Part shown: positions 13,680-25,791 of the stretch, one piece after another | How positions within the stretch are numbered: position 1 is the first letter of the stretch | Layout: each line of letters opens with the position of its first letter | Assembly (NCBI GenBank): GCA_963786195.1 | Contig: CAWAYH010000010.1 | Location: 248,001-312,000, forward strand | DNA: 64,000 nucleotides | Source: CAWAYH01 sp963786195 | Lineage (GTDB): Bacteria > Acidobacteriota > Vicinamibacteria > Vicinamibacterales > 2-12-FULL-66-21 | Direction: 5' to 3' | Notes under the pieces: generated by a model | The model's database searches: none | The model's input: only the letters and a program-made list of their open reading frames with translations | Told to the model about the DNA's origin: nothing | Made by a program: the position numbers and the translations under genes

Positions 13680-14944
13680 TCGGACCTCCGAATCAGGTCA
13701 GGACCCGGCCGTCGCGTGGCGATCCGATCGCCAGGCGTCACGCCGGTGCCGATGATCGTCTGCTCGCGCCCGCGCCGCTTCACCTCGACGCGCTGCTCCT
13801 GAAACACCGAACCGTCCAGCCGGTAGACGACCGGGAAGCCGTCGCGCTGAAACACGGTCTCGGTCGGGACGATGATGACATCGGGCACCCGATCGACGGC
13901 GATACGCGCGACGGCGCCCATGCCGGGACGAATCTTCGGATCGACGTCGATCAGCAGGAGACCGAGGTCGAAGAGGCGCACGGGCGGCCACGTGGAGTAG
14001 TCGGCGCGCGCCAGAACGGAAATTCGTTCGATCTTGGCCTTGAACTCGCGGCCGGGTATGGCCTCGATGCGAATCATGGCCTCCTGGCCGACGTCGAGCC
14101 GGCCGCGATCGGCTTCGTCGAGCCTCGCCTCGAGATGAACGGTCGTCAGGTCGGGCAGCTCGACGATGCTGGCGCCGGCCCACGCGCGATCGCCTTCGCG
14201 GAACTCGACACCGCCGCCGAACGGTCCGCCGGATCGGTAGTTGGTCAGCACGTAGACCATCCCGCCGGTTGGCGCCTTGAGCTGAAGGTTCTGCAGGCCG
14301 CGCTCCGCACGCTGGAAGTCGAACAGCGCCTTCTCGCGCTTGCGGCGCCTGTTCGACAGATCGGCCTCCATCGAGGTGACGTCCGACTTGACCTTCGCCT
14401 CGATCTCGAGCTGCTTCTGCCGCGCGTCCGCGAGCGCGAGCTTCGCCCGTTCGAGGTCAATCCGCGAAAGCGTGTCGCCCTTCTGCACCTCGAGCTTCGC
14501 CCGTTCGATGTCGTACTTCATGCGCATCACATCGGTGGCGTTCTGCTCCTTGGTGATGCGCGTCTGCGCCAGGGCCTGTTCGATCTCTGCCTCGGCCTGC
14601 TTCAGCTCCGACTGCTTCTCCTGCATCGTCCGCTTCAGCGTGGAGCCATCGAACTCGACCACGACGTCGCCCGGCTTGACCATCGTCCCGGTCTTGGCGA
14701 GCTTGACGATCTGGAGCTCGCCGGCCTGCATCGGCGCTGCGAGCACGACGGATCGGCGCGGTTTGATGTCGCCGCGAATCTCGAGCGCGTCGACGAACTC
14801 GCCTTTCTTGACCTCGGTCGTCGGCAGATCCGGTGTCGCTCCGCGGCCCACGCCGGCGAACGCCGCCGTGATGCCGATCGCGACGAGCACGAGCACCGTG
14901 ACAAAGGCCCGCGGATACCGGCGCACGCGTGCGAGCACGGTCAC
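13676..14944 (-). CDS. HlyD/RND-type periplasmic adaptor (adaptor 2)
   Basis: Intact 422-residue adaptor with an N-terminal membrane anchor (FVTVLVLVAIGITAAFAGVG). Lipoyl half 1 is PGDVVVEFDGSTLKR. A long coiled-coil hairpin (about residues 95-200, KQSELKQAEAEIEQALAQTR) comes next, then lipoyl half 2 (LQLKAPTGGMVYVLTNYRSG) and the barrel domain (AMIRIEAIPGREFKAKIE). It is clearly a paralogue of the genes on both sides, with the same domain order and similar length but considerable sequence divergence. ATGA overlaps at both ends place it in the middle of the operon. Confidence 0.88.
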   Translation of the reverse strand: MTVLARVRRYPRAFVTVLVLVAIGITAAFAGVGRGATPDLPTTEVKKGEFVDALEIRGDIKPRRSVVLAAPMQAGELQIVKLAKTGTMVKPGDVVVEFDGSTLKRTMQEKQSELKQAEAEIEQALAQTRITKEQNATDVMRMKYDIERAKLEVQKGDTLSRIDLERAKLALADARQKQLEIEAKVKSDVTSMEADLSNRRRKREKALFDFQRAERGLQNLQLKAPTGGMVYVLTNYRSGGPFGGGVEFREGDRAWAGASIVELPDLTTVHLEARLDEADRGRLDVGQEAMIRIEAIPGREFKAKIERISVLARADYSTWPPVRLFDLGLLLIDVDPKIRPGMGAVARIAVDRVPDVIIVPTETVFQRDGFPVVYRLDGSVFQEQRVEVKRRGREQTIIGTGVTPGDRIATRRPGPDLIRRSE

Positions 14945-16218
14945 GCGCCACCTCGCGCCGCGATGTTACGCGCGACGACGACGCCTTCGTCCAGGCCGGA
15001 CGAGACGACAGCCTCGTGGGCGCTCAGGGCGCCAACGGTCACGGCCTGGTCCCGGAACGACGATCCCCGGCGGACGCTGACGAACGCGCGGTCGCCGTCG
15101 TAGCGCACGGCATCGCGGGGGATGACGAGCGCGCGTGGCTCGCGCAGCAGCTCGACGTCCAGGGATGCGGTCAGGTCCGGCATCAGCTTGGGATGGGACC
15201 CCTCGATCAGGATGAGTACGACGAAGGTCCGGATCTTTGCCGACAGCACCGACTTCACGGCGAGCGGCGATATCTGACCGACGGTGCCGGTGAACGAGAG
15301 GTCCGGGTACGCGTCGAGACCGATGCTCACTCTCTGTCCCGACTGCACTTCGTTGATGTCCGTCTGATTGACCCGCGCGCGCACGCGCATCAGCTTCGGA
15401 TCGACGACGTCGACGATCGGCATGCCGCTCCGGATCTCGTCGCCTTCCTGCACCTCCGCCTGCGCGCTGCCCTTCCAGATCGACCGCACGATCGCCATGC
15501 CGTCGATCGGCGTCGCGATCGACATCTTGTCCGCGTTGCTCTCCGCCTGGCGCATGGCGTTCTCGGCACGATCGCGGCGAATCTGGAGGATGCGCAGGTC
15601 CGCTTCAGCGGCTTTGCGCTTGAGATCGAAGGTCAGCTTGAGCTGTTTGAGCTTGGCGACCGATTCCTCGAGGGTCTGATCGTTTTTCTCCGCGAGGATC
15701 TTGGGCAACATCTCGTTCTTGCCGACTTCGAGCTGCGCGCGGGTCAGGCCAGTCTCGGCCGCCTGAATCTCGGTCTCGTCGCGAGTCCGCGCGGCACGCT
15801 CCTCCGCTTCCTTCTTCTTGATCTGCTGCTCGAGGTCGTTCAGTTCGACGCGACGATCGAGCGCGTTCTTCAGCTGATCCTGTCGATCGAATTCGACGAG
15901 CAGATCGCCGCGCTTCACGATGGTGCCCGGCCGGATCAGCCGCGTCACGACGAGCGACGGGATGGTCTGACCGGCGAGCCGTGGCGTCGCAATGGTGGTG
16001 GCCTGAACCGCTTCGACGGTGCCGGTGAGCCGAATCGATCTCACGAAGTCACGACGGGCGACTGTCGCCGTCGTCTGCCGCCGACCCGACTGTGCAGTTC
16101 CCGGGTCGCCAGGGTCGCGAGCGGACAGAAACGCCGCGCCGGCCGCGAGGCCGGCCAGCACAACGAGCCCCGCCAGGAGGAGCTTCACACGCGGACTGAA
16201 AGGGGCCGTCCGGGCCAT
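14941..16218 (-). CDS. HlyD/RND-type periplasmic adaptor (adaptor 1, first gene of export operon)
   Basis: Intact 425-residue adaptor. The anchor is VKLLLAGLVVLAGLAAGAAF. Lipoyl half 1 is KRGDLLVEFDRQDQ. The hairpin spans about residues 105-215, and lipoyl half 2 reads MSIATPIDGMAIVRSIWKGS. The barrel domain (RVSIGLDAYPDLSFTGTV) and membrane-proximal domain follow. It is the first gene after the promoter at 16346-16374 and its stop overlaps adaptor 2. Three paralogous adaptors in a row could form a mixed hexameric ring or serve alternative outer channels; that is inference. Confidence 0.88.
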   Translation of the reverse strand: MARTAPFSPRVKLLLAGLVVLAGLAAGAAFLSARDPGDPGTAQSGRRQTTATVARRDFVRSIRLTGTVEAVQATTIATPRLAGQTIPSLVVTRLIRPGTIVKRGDLLVEFDRQDQLKNALDRRVELNDLEQQIKKKEAEERAARTRDETEIQAAETGLTRAQLEVGKNEMLPKILAEKNDQTLEESVAKLKQLKLTFDLKRKAAEADLRILQIRRDRAENAMRQAESNADKMSIATPIDGMAIVRSIWKGSAQAEVQEGDEIRSGMPIVDVVDPKLMRVRARVNQTDINEVQSGQRVSIGLDAYPDLSFTGTVGQISPLAVKSVLSAKIRTFVVLILIEGSHPKLMPDLTASLDVELLREPRALVIPRDAVRYDGDRAFVSVRRGSSFRDQAVTVGALSAHEAVVSSGLDEGVVVARNIAARGGA

Positions 16219-16345
16219 GGGTGTTCCGCCTATCAGACGGCGGGGCTGAGGGATTGGTTGGTCATTTCTACCCCGCGATTACCCGGTCCCGACGCCACCA
16301 GGATAGACACCAGGACAGCGAATTCCGCTTACACGCAGAGGGCCC

Positions 16346-16374
16346 ACTATACTGTCTCTCCTCTCGGTAAACAA
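16346..16374 (-). promoter_or_regulatory. Sigma-70-like promoter for the export operon
   Basis: On the minus strand TTGTTT (16369-16374), a 17-bp spacer and TATAGT (16346-16351) make a good housekeeping promoter about 130 bp before the adaptor 1 start. It lies in the 204-bp gap after the metH stop, so the operon need not depend on metH transcription. The rest of the gap shows no gene. Confidence 0.5.
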
Positions 16375-16422
16375 GGGGAAGCACAGCCCTGCCGGGTTGG
16401 GGCTTCCGGCGGTGGGCGCCTG

Positions 16423-20200
<3,778 letters not shown>

Positions 20201-20201
<1 letters not shown>

Positions 20202-21178
20202 CAGTGGGTCCTCTTGGAGCTGCGTTTGGCCTTCGCGGGCGGCTTGACGCCGCTGGCGACAATGACGGTAAAGGGATCGCCAGTGCGGCGCGCCCCGACG
20301 TTGACCTTCACATCGGTCAGACCGACGCCCCTCAACAGCCTGGTGAGCGTGTCGTCTGAAAACCCGAGCCAGCGATCGCCCAACCGCGCGCGCACCCAGT
20401 TCTCGCCGTGTTCCCGCAGGTCGAGAATCAGCACGCGGCCGCCGGGCACGACGATCCGGACCGCTTCGGCGAGCGCCCGGCCGGGGTCGGGGGCATGGTG
20501 CAGCGCCTGCGACAGCAGCGCCACGTCCACGCTCGCGTCGCGGATGGGCAGGCGTTCGAGCTCGCCGCGCTTCCAGATCACGTTGCGCACCCGGCGTCTC
20601 GTCGCGAGCGAACGGGCGCGCTTGAGCACGACCGGCGATCGATCGACGGCGATCACGCGCGCCGCCCAGCGGCTCGCTTCGATCGTCAGGTAGCCTTCTC
20701 CGCAGCCGATATCCGCCACGCGCAGTGGCGGCAGGAGGTGACCGAGCGCCCTCGCCCACGCCGCCCAGCTCCGGCCGGGCACGAGCTGCCGCTCGTTCGT
20801 GTCCGGACCGGCATGCGCCTCGAAGTTCTCCTTGCGCAGCCGGCGCACTTCCGACAGCCTGGCATCGTCCGCACGGCCGGTTTCGGTCTGCGCGGCGACC
20901 TCGAACTCGGCCCGCAGCAGCGCGGCCAGCGGCGCGAGGCCATTCTGCCCGTCGGCCAGCGCCGGCGCCTGCCGGACGTAGGTGTAGCCCCCTTCGCGCT
21001 GCTCGACGACGAGCCCCGCCTCCTTGAGCAGGCCGAGGTGACGCGACACGCCGGACTGGGCGATCCCGAGGATGCCGGTCAGCTCGCTGACGTTCAGGCG
21101 CTCGAGGCTGAGCAGGCGCAGCAGGCGGAGGCGGGCCTCGTCGCCCAGCAGCCGGAACAGGCTCGGGACAGGCAGCAT
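20201..21178 (-). CDS. ArsR-family regulator fused to SAM-dependent methyltransferase
   Basis: 325-residue two-domain protein. Residues 1-90 are an ArsR winged helix (LFRLLGDEARLRLLRLLSLERLNVSEL, then GIAQSGVSRHLGLLKEAGLV). From about residue 140 a class I methyltransferase follows (VADIGCGEGYLTIEAS, VIAVDRSPVVLKRAR, LSQALHHAPDP, GGRVLILDL). Start chosen at 21178 (MLPVPSLFRLL); upstream codons in this frame derive from repeat DNA. The gene is directly coupled to metH. Fusions of this kind are common next to methionine-cycle genes, and some ArsR proteins there sense S-adenosylhomocysteine; by analogy the methyltransferase fold may act as a SAM/SAH sensor. That function is inferred. No metal-binding Cys pair is seen in the ArsR part. 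Confidence 0.85.
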
Positions 21179-21202
21179 ATCTATAAATCTACATTGATAG
21201 AT
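21179..21202 (-). promoter_or_regulatory. Inverted-repeat operator over the arsR-metH promoter
   Basis: ATCTAT (21179-21184) and ATAGAT (21197-21202) form a perfect inverted repeat with a 12-bp spacer immediately before the start codon at 21178. Such AT-rich dyads are typical of ArsR-family operators. It covers the likely -10 box, which fits autorepression of the regulator-metH operon. Confidence 0.55.
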
Positions 21203-21215
21203 GGCACGCTGGCAA
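21186..21215 (-). promoter_or_regulatory. Candidate promoter of arsR-methyltransferase-metH
   Basis: On the minus strand TTGCCA (21210-21215) and TAGATT (21186-21191) are separated by 18 bp. The predicted transcription start falls at about 21179, next to the ATG at 21178, so the message may be nearly leaderless. The -35 hexamer lies in the first heptamers of the adjacent repeat array. Confidence 0.4.
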
Positions 21216-21307
21216 ATGGTAAATGGCAGAGGGTAAATGGCAAATGGCCCAGTACAGCTAGCCGTCCACCCGCTTCCATTTACCATTTACCATTTGCCAT
21301 TTACCAT
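21211..21307. repeat. Inverted heptamer array, word GGYAAAT
   Basis: Five heptamers of GGCAAAT/GGTAAAT type (21211-21245) face about four and a half copies of the complementary CCATTTA type (21276-21307) across a 30-bp spacer. A transcript could fold into a long stem. It fills the gap between the divergent metH-operon regulator and the alpha/beta hydrolase. Confidence 0.85.
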
Positions 21308-21314
21308 CGGGCGG

Positions 21315-21947
21315 ATGCCTGCCGATCTCACCGTGTACTCTGCCGCATCGCCGCGCGCGGCCTTCGTCCTCGCGCACGGCGCGGGCGCGGGGCAGCAGAG
21401 CGCGTTCATGGTCCGGTTCGCGCGCGGCATGGCCCAGCGCGGCATTACCGCCGCCACCTTCGACTTCCCCTACATCTCCGCGAAGCGGAAGGTCCCGGAT
21501 AAGGCGCCGGTGCTGGAGCAGCATTGGCGTGACGTCCTGGCGTCCGCGCGGAGCGAGTGTGGAGCGCTGCCGCTCGTCATCGGCGGCAAGTCCATGGGCG
21601 GCCGGATCGCGTCGAACGTCGCGGCCGATGGCGCGGACGGGGTGGCGGCGCTCGTGTTTCTCGGCTACCCGCGGCATCCGCCCGGCAAGCCGCAGCAGCG
21701 GCGCGATGCGCACCTGCCTCGTATCGCGCAGCCGATGCTGTTCCTCCAGGGAAGCCGCGACGCATTTGGCACGGCGGCTGAGATCGCCGCGCTGGTTCCT
21801 TCCCTGCCGCGGGCGGTGCTGCACGAAGTGGCGGGGGGCGATCACTCGTTCAAAGTGTCAGGACGGTCCGGCGTCACACAGGATCAGGTCATCGAAGGAA
21901 TCATGGACACGGTGGCCGAATGGATCGGGAAGCTGCCGAGCATCTGA
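21315..21947 (+). CDS. Alpha/beta hydrolase (Tex30/dienelactone-hydrolase-like)
   Basis: 210-residue cytoplasmic serine hydrolase without signal peptide. FVLAHGAGAGQQS gives the oxyanion loop, GGKSMGGRIAS the nucleophile Ser, LFLQGSRDAFG the Asp and VAGGDHSFK the His, all in family order. The start at 21315 (MPADLTVYSA) is chosen because upstream codons lie in the heptamer array. The stop overlaps the next start as TGATG, coupling it to a second alpha/beta hydrolase. Relatives have no settled substrate. Confidence 0.85.
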   Translation: MPADLTVYSAASPRAAFVLAHGAGAGQQSAFMVRFARGMAQRGITAATFDFPYISAKRKVPDKAPVLEQHWRDVLASARSECGALPLVIGGKSMGGRIASNVAADGADGVAALVFLGYPRHPPGKPQQRRDAHLPRIAQPMLFLQGSRDAFGTAAEIAALVPSLPRAVLHEVAGGDHSFKVSGRSGVTQDQVIEGIMDTVAEWIGKLPSI

Positions 21948-22603
21948 TGGCCCACACCGTGCTGCACGTCGAATCGCCCGTTCACGGCAGAGTGCTGCTG
22001 GAACCTGCGGCAGGGACGCAGGCAAAAGGACTGCTCGTCGGGTTTCACGGCTACGGCGAGGATGCGCAGGCCCAGTTCCGTCGCCTCGCAGAGATTCCTG
22101 GCGCCGCGTCATGGACGCGCGTCTCGGTCCAGGCGCTTAACCGTTTTTACCGCGGTCGGAGTGAAGAGGTGGTGGCCAGCTGGATGACGCGCCAGGACCG
22201 CGAGCTCTCGATCGCCGACAACCTCCACTATGTGGATCGCGTCATCGCGACGGTGCTCAAGGAGTGCAACGTCCTGACGATGTCGATCGTGTATGCCGGG
22301 TTTTCGCAGGGTGCTGCGATGGCCTTTCGCGCGGGCGTGCGGGGCCGGTTCGGCTGCGCGGGCGTCATCGCCGCGGGCGGCGACGTGCCGCCTGAGCTGT
22401 TCGAGGATTCCGAGGCGTGGTTTCCGCCGGTGCTGATCATGCGCGGCAAGAGCGACGACTGGTACACGGACGCGAAGTTCGCGACCGACCTGGCCGCGCT
22501 CAGAGCGCGCAGCGTCGACGTTCGCGCGATCGCCTTTGACGGCGGTCACGAGTGGTCCGAGACGGTCGCACGGGAGGCGGGCGCGTTTCTCAATGGTCTA
22601 TAG
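21947..22603 (+). CDS. Phospholipase/carboxylesterase-family alpha/beta hydrolase
   Basis: 218-residue esterase. GFHGYGEDAQ is the oxyanion loop, VYAGFSQGAAMAF holds the nucleophile Ser, MRGKSDDWYT the acid and FDGGHEWSE the His. Length and motif spacing match the bacterial carboxylesterase/phospholipase family (Abhydrolase_2). It is coupled to the hydrolase upstream and followed seven bases later by the oligoendopeptidase start, so the three probably form an operon. Substrate unknown. Confidence 0.85.
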   Translation: MAHTVLHVESPVHGRVLLEPAAGTQAKGLLVGFHGYGEDAQAQFRRLAEIPGAASWTRVSVQALNRFYRGRSEEVVASWMTRQDRELSIADNLHYVDRVIATVLKECNVLTMSIVYAGFSQGAAMAFRAGVRGRFGCAGVIAAGGDVPPELFEDSEAWFPPVLIMRGKSDDWYTDAKFATDLAALRARSVDVRAIAFDGGHEWSETVAREAGAFLNGL

Positions 22604-22610
22604 TGATCGG

Positions 22611-24488
22611 ATGGAACCCTTCTTCGATGCGTCCGATGTGGCCACGCCTGAGCCGCCGGCGGTCCGCAGCCGCAAACGCCAGGAGATCCCGGACCGCTAC
22701 AAGTGGAACCTCGGCGACATCTTTCCGACGTGGGACGCCTGGGAAGCCGCCTACAAGAAGCTCGACGCCGGCATCGACCGCTACGCCGCGCTGAAGGGCA
22801 CGATCGCCGAAGGACCCGATCGGCTTCTCGAAGCCTTCAAGCTGTCTGAAGACCTCGGTCAGCTTGCCTATCGGGTCTGGTACTTCCCCTCCCTCCGCTA
22901 CGACGAGGATCAGCGCGACAACACGGTCAGCGCCAAGCGGCAGCAGGTCCAGATCCTGTTCGCGCGCTGGAAGCAGGCGGAATCCTGGTTCGCCCCGGAA
23001 CTGCTCAAGGTTCCGCTCGCCATGGTGCGGACCTGGATGGACACCTCCGAGCCCCTGAAGCTGTACCGCTTCGCCATCGAGGATCTCTACCGCCAGCAGG
23101 AGCACGTCCTGGACGAGGCCGGCGAACGGCTGATGTCGCTCTCGAGCCGGCTCGGCTCGGCGCCGAACGACGCCTACTGGGCACTGTCGACCGCCGACGC
23201 GACGTTCCCGACGATCACGCTGTCGACCGGCGAGCGGGTCACCGTCTCGTACGGACAGTATCGCGCCATCCTCGCGACGCGACGCGAGCAGGCGGACCGC
23301 GCGGCGGCATTCAAGGCGCTGCATGACACCTACCAGAGCAGCCTCAATACCTACGCGACGCTCTACACCGGCGTCTGCCAGCGCGACTGGTTCCACGCGC
23401 GCGCGCGCGGCTACAAGAGCACGCTCGATGCCGCGCTCCACGGCGACAACATCCCGACCTCGGTCGTCGAGAACCTGATCGAGACGACGAGGGCCGGCGT
23501 CGAGCCGCTTCGCCGCTACCATCGCCTCCGTCGTCGCATCCTGGGCGTGCCGTCGTACCACATCTACGATCTGTCGATTCCGCTCGTCACCTTCGACAGG
23601 AAGTACGAGTACGACCGCGTGCTCGAGTGGATCGTCGAGTCGGTGGCGCCGCTGGGAGCCGACTATCAGGCGCGTCTGCGGCAGGGTTTCGCGGGCGGCT
23701 GGATCGACGTCTACGAAAACGAGGGCAAGCGATCCGGCGCCTACTCCGCGCCGGTCTACGGGACTCATCCGTACATGCTCCTCAACTACACCGATACGCT
23801 CGACGATATGTTCACGCTCGCGCACGAGATGGGGCATTCGATGCACACCATCCTGTCGCACGAGACGCAGCCGTTCGTCTATTCGAGCTATACGATCTTC
23901 GTCGCGGAAGTCCCGTCCACGCTCAGCGAGGCGCTGCTGCTCGAGTACATGCTGGCGCGCTCGACGGATCCGGCGGAACGCGTGGTGCTCCTGCAGCACG
24001 CGATCGACAACATCACGAGCACCTTCTACACGCAGGTGCTCTTCGCCGACTACGAGCTGCGCGCGCATCGGCTGACAGAACAGGATCAGCCGATTACGGC
24101 CGACGTGCTGACCGGGACCTACCGCACGCTGCTGACGGACTACTACGGCGACGCGCTCGATCTCAACGAACAAACCGGCATCACGTGGTCGCGCATCCCG
24201 CACTTCTTCAACTCGCCGTACTACGTCTATCAGTACGCGACCTGTTTCGCGTCCGCCGCGAGGCTCGCGAAAGAAATCATGGGCGGCGATGAAGCCTCGC
24301 GACGCGGGGCGCGGGAGCGCTACCTGACGCTGCTTCGATCGGGCGGCAACGACTACCCGATGGAGCAGCTGAAGAAGGCGGGGGTCGATCTGAGCCAGCC
24401 GGACACCGTCCGCGCCATCGTCGATCAGCTGAACGATCTCGTCACGCGGCTGGAGAAAGAGCTTACGGCTTTACCGTCACGCTCTTGA
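22611..24488 (+). CDS. pepF: Oligoendopeptidase F (M3 metallopeptidase)
   Basis: 625-residue cytoplasmic zinc peptidase that cleaves short peptides. The N-terminal oligoendopeptidase domain begins near YKWNLGDIFPTWDAWE. The zinc site is FTLAHEMGHSMH with H405, E406 and H409 by my count, followed by the downstream SYTIFVAEVPSTLSEALLLEY segment that supplies the third ligand. The C-terminal region has the family TGITWSRIPHFFNSPYYVYQ stretch. Start at 22611 (MEPFFDASD) is preferred; an ATG at 22593 overlaps the upstream gene. The 3' end overlaps the convergent cyclophilin gene by 26 bp. Intact, no frameshift. Confidence 0.92.
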   Translation: MEPFFDASDVATPEPPAVRSRKRQEIPDRYKWNLGDIFPTWDAWEAAYKKLDAGIDRYAALKGTIAEGPDRLLEAFKLSEDLGQLAYRVWYFPSLRYDEDQRDNTVSAKRQQVQILFARWKQAESWFAPELLKVPLAMVRTWMDTSEPLKLYRFAIEDLYRQQEHVLDEAGERLMSLSSRLGSAPNDAYWALSTADATFPTITLSTGERVTVSYGQYRAILATRREQADRAAAFKALHDTYQSSLNTYATLYTGVCQRDWFHARARGYKSTLDAALHGDNIPTSVVENLIETTRAGVEPLRRYHRLRRRILGVPSYHIYDLSIPLVTFDRKYEYDRVLEWIVESVAPLGADYQARLRQGFAGGWIDVYENEGKRSGAYSAPVYGTHPYMLLNYTDTLDDMFTLAHEMGHSMHTILSHETQPFVYSSYTIFVAEVPSTLSEALLLEYMLARSTDPAERVVLLQHAIDNITSTFYTQVLFADYELRAHRLTEQDQPITADVLTGTYRTLLTDYYGDALDLNEQTGITWSRIPHFFNSPYYVYQYATCFASAARLAKEIMGGDEASRRGARERYLTLLRSGGNDYPMEQLKKAGVDLSQPDTVRAIVDQLNDLVTRLEKELTALPSRS

Positions 24489-25032
24489 TGAGGACGGGTT
24501 CCACCGGCACGTCTGACGTATTCGTCGGGACCGCAGCGATCTTGTCGACCACGTCCATTCCTGAAAGCACGCGACCGAAGACCGCATAGCCGAACTCGCT
24601 CGGCGTCAGCCCTTTGTGATCGAGGCCGGGATTGTCGACCAGGTTGACGTAGAACTGCGACGTCGCGCTGCGAAGCGCTTGCGTCCGGGCCATCGACAGC
24701 GTGCCGCGGAGGTTCTTCAGTCCGTTGGTGGCTTCGTTCTGGATGGGATCCCGCGTGGGCCTCATCTTCATGTCGGCCGTCAGGCCGCCGCCCTGGATGA
24801 CGAAGCCGCGAACGATGCGGTGGAAGATCGTGCCCTCGTAAAACTTGTCGCTGGCGTACTTCAGAAAGTTCTCGACGGACACCGGCGCCTGCTCTTTGAA
24901 GAGTTCGACCGTGATGTCCCCGAGCGACGTCGATATCACCGCGACAGGGTTGCCGGGGGCCGGCTGGGGCGCCGCGGGCGCCTGGATCGGAGCCAGCAGC
25001 GCGACACACACGAGAAATTCAGTCAGCAGCAT
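24463..25032 (-). CDS. Secreted cyclophilin-type peptidyl-prolyl isomerase
   Basis: 189 residues with an N-terminal signal peptide (LLTEFLVCVALLAPIQAPA) and a single cyclophilin domain: VENFLKYASDKFYEGTIFHR, then GFVIQGGG, GTLSMAR, SQFYVNLVDNPGLDH and FGRVLSGMDVVDKI. The catalytic Arg is in FHRIV. It should assist folding in the periplasm. It is convergent with pepF. A second cyclophilin, fused to HEAT repeats, lies at 52204-54378. Confidence 0.9.
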   Translation of the reverse strand: MLLTEFLVCVALLAPIQAPAAPQPAPGNPVAVISTSLGDITVELFKEQAPVSVENFLKYASDKFYEGTIFHRIVRGFVIQGGGLTADMKMRPTRDPIQNEATNGLKNLRGTLSMARTQALRSATSQFYVNLVDNPGLDHKGLTPSEFGYAVFGRVLSGMDVVDKIAAVPTNTSDVPVEPVLIKSVTVKP

Positions 25033-25365
25033 GGCTCCATTGTAACGGGCAGACGCGGCGGAGGACGCGGAGGCCCCGGCCGCCCGTTCGCGGACAGTGT
25101 CCGGATTTCGCGCGCGCTGATGCGGACGCCCGTTTCAGGACTGCGGACTGACGATTGCAGAGTGCGAACAGCCGACTGCAGGTTTTCGCGGTATTCGAGG
25201 CCTCGGCGTACTGCAACTTCGGGCGGGTTGGGTTCTCGATTCAATAGGATGGATCGTCGCAAACGCGTTTCACGTAGCGTCCGTGCGTCAAACCCTGCGC
25301 TACAATAGGCGTGATCAGCAGGGTTTTCTAACACGCGGTTCCTGACGCACGCGAGGAGATTCGCG
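25033..25365. other. 333-bp intergenic region with repeat, dyad and possible promoter
   Basis: No gene is supported here. It holds a 6-bp dyad CGGACA-G-TGTCCG (25091-25103), a heptamer array (25138-25179) and TACAAT (25301-25306), a possible -10 box for the small gene starting at 25366, with no convincing -35 partner. Confidence 0.5.
25138..25179. repeat. Heptamer array, word GGACTGC
   Basis: Six consecutive degenerate heptamers (GGACTGC, GGACTGA, CGATTGC, AGAGTGC, GAACAGC, CGACTGC). The 7-bp period is kept although individual copies diverge. Confidence 0.6.
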
Positions 25366-25710
25366 ATGGCGACAGAACTCGAGAACGAACAGAAAGAGCT
25401 GGCGGAGTTCATCCGCGCGGGATCGAGGCGCGGACCGCAATGCTTCGGCAGCTATTTCGACGAGAAGGGCGGTTCGTGCGCGCTCGGTGCGGTGTACGAG
25501 GGTGTGTATCACCTGCCGCGCGAGCACGGAAAGCTCATACCCGATCACCTGGAGAGGCTGTTCCGCTGCCTCGACGAGGTGACTAAACGGTGCCCCCAGG
25601 GCTGCAAGAAGCGGCTGCCGCTGGCATCGATGATCGTCCACCTCAACGACGATCACCGGATGACCCGCGAGCAGATCGCTGAGTGGCTCACACAGGAATC
25701 GAACGGCTAA
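25366..25710 (+). CDS. Small Cys-containing hypothetical protein
   Basis: 114 residues, no signal peptide, no membrane segment. Five cysteines: C26 (GPQCFG), C38 (GGSCALGA), C68 (LFRCLD), C76 and C80 (CPQGC). The C-terminal half (IVHLNDDHRMTREQIAEWL) looks like a helix-turn-helix or helical-hairpin motif with two His and acidic residues. The CPQGC pair plus upstream Cys/His could bind a metal. I do not recognise the family. It stands alone between the cyclophilin gap and the DUF349 gene. Confidence 0.6.
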   Translation: MATELENEQKELAEFIRAGSRRGPQCFGSYFDEKGGSCALGAVYEGVYHLPREHGKLIPDHLERLFRCLDEVTKRCPQGCKKRLPLASMIVHLNDDHRMTREQIAEWLTQESNG

Positions 25711-25791
25711 ACGAATTGCACGTGGTGAACTGAAAGGTATCAGGCAGCGCGGATACCGCGACGTCAGCATCTGCAATTGCAAGGCTCCCCA

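Noticed and set aside
12501..13802. Long open frames on the plus strand opposite the adaptor genes, and similar antisense frames across the window.
   Set aside because: They are GC-rich shadow frames with no domain motifs, opposite genes with clear family signatures.
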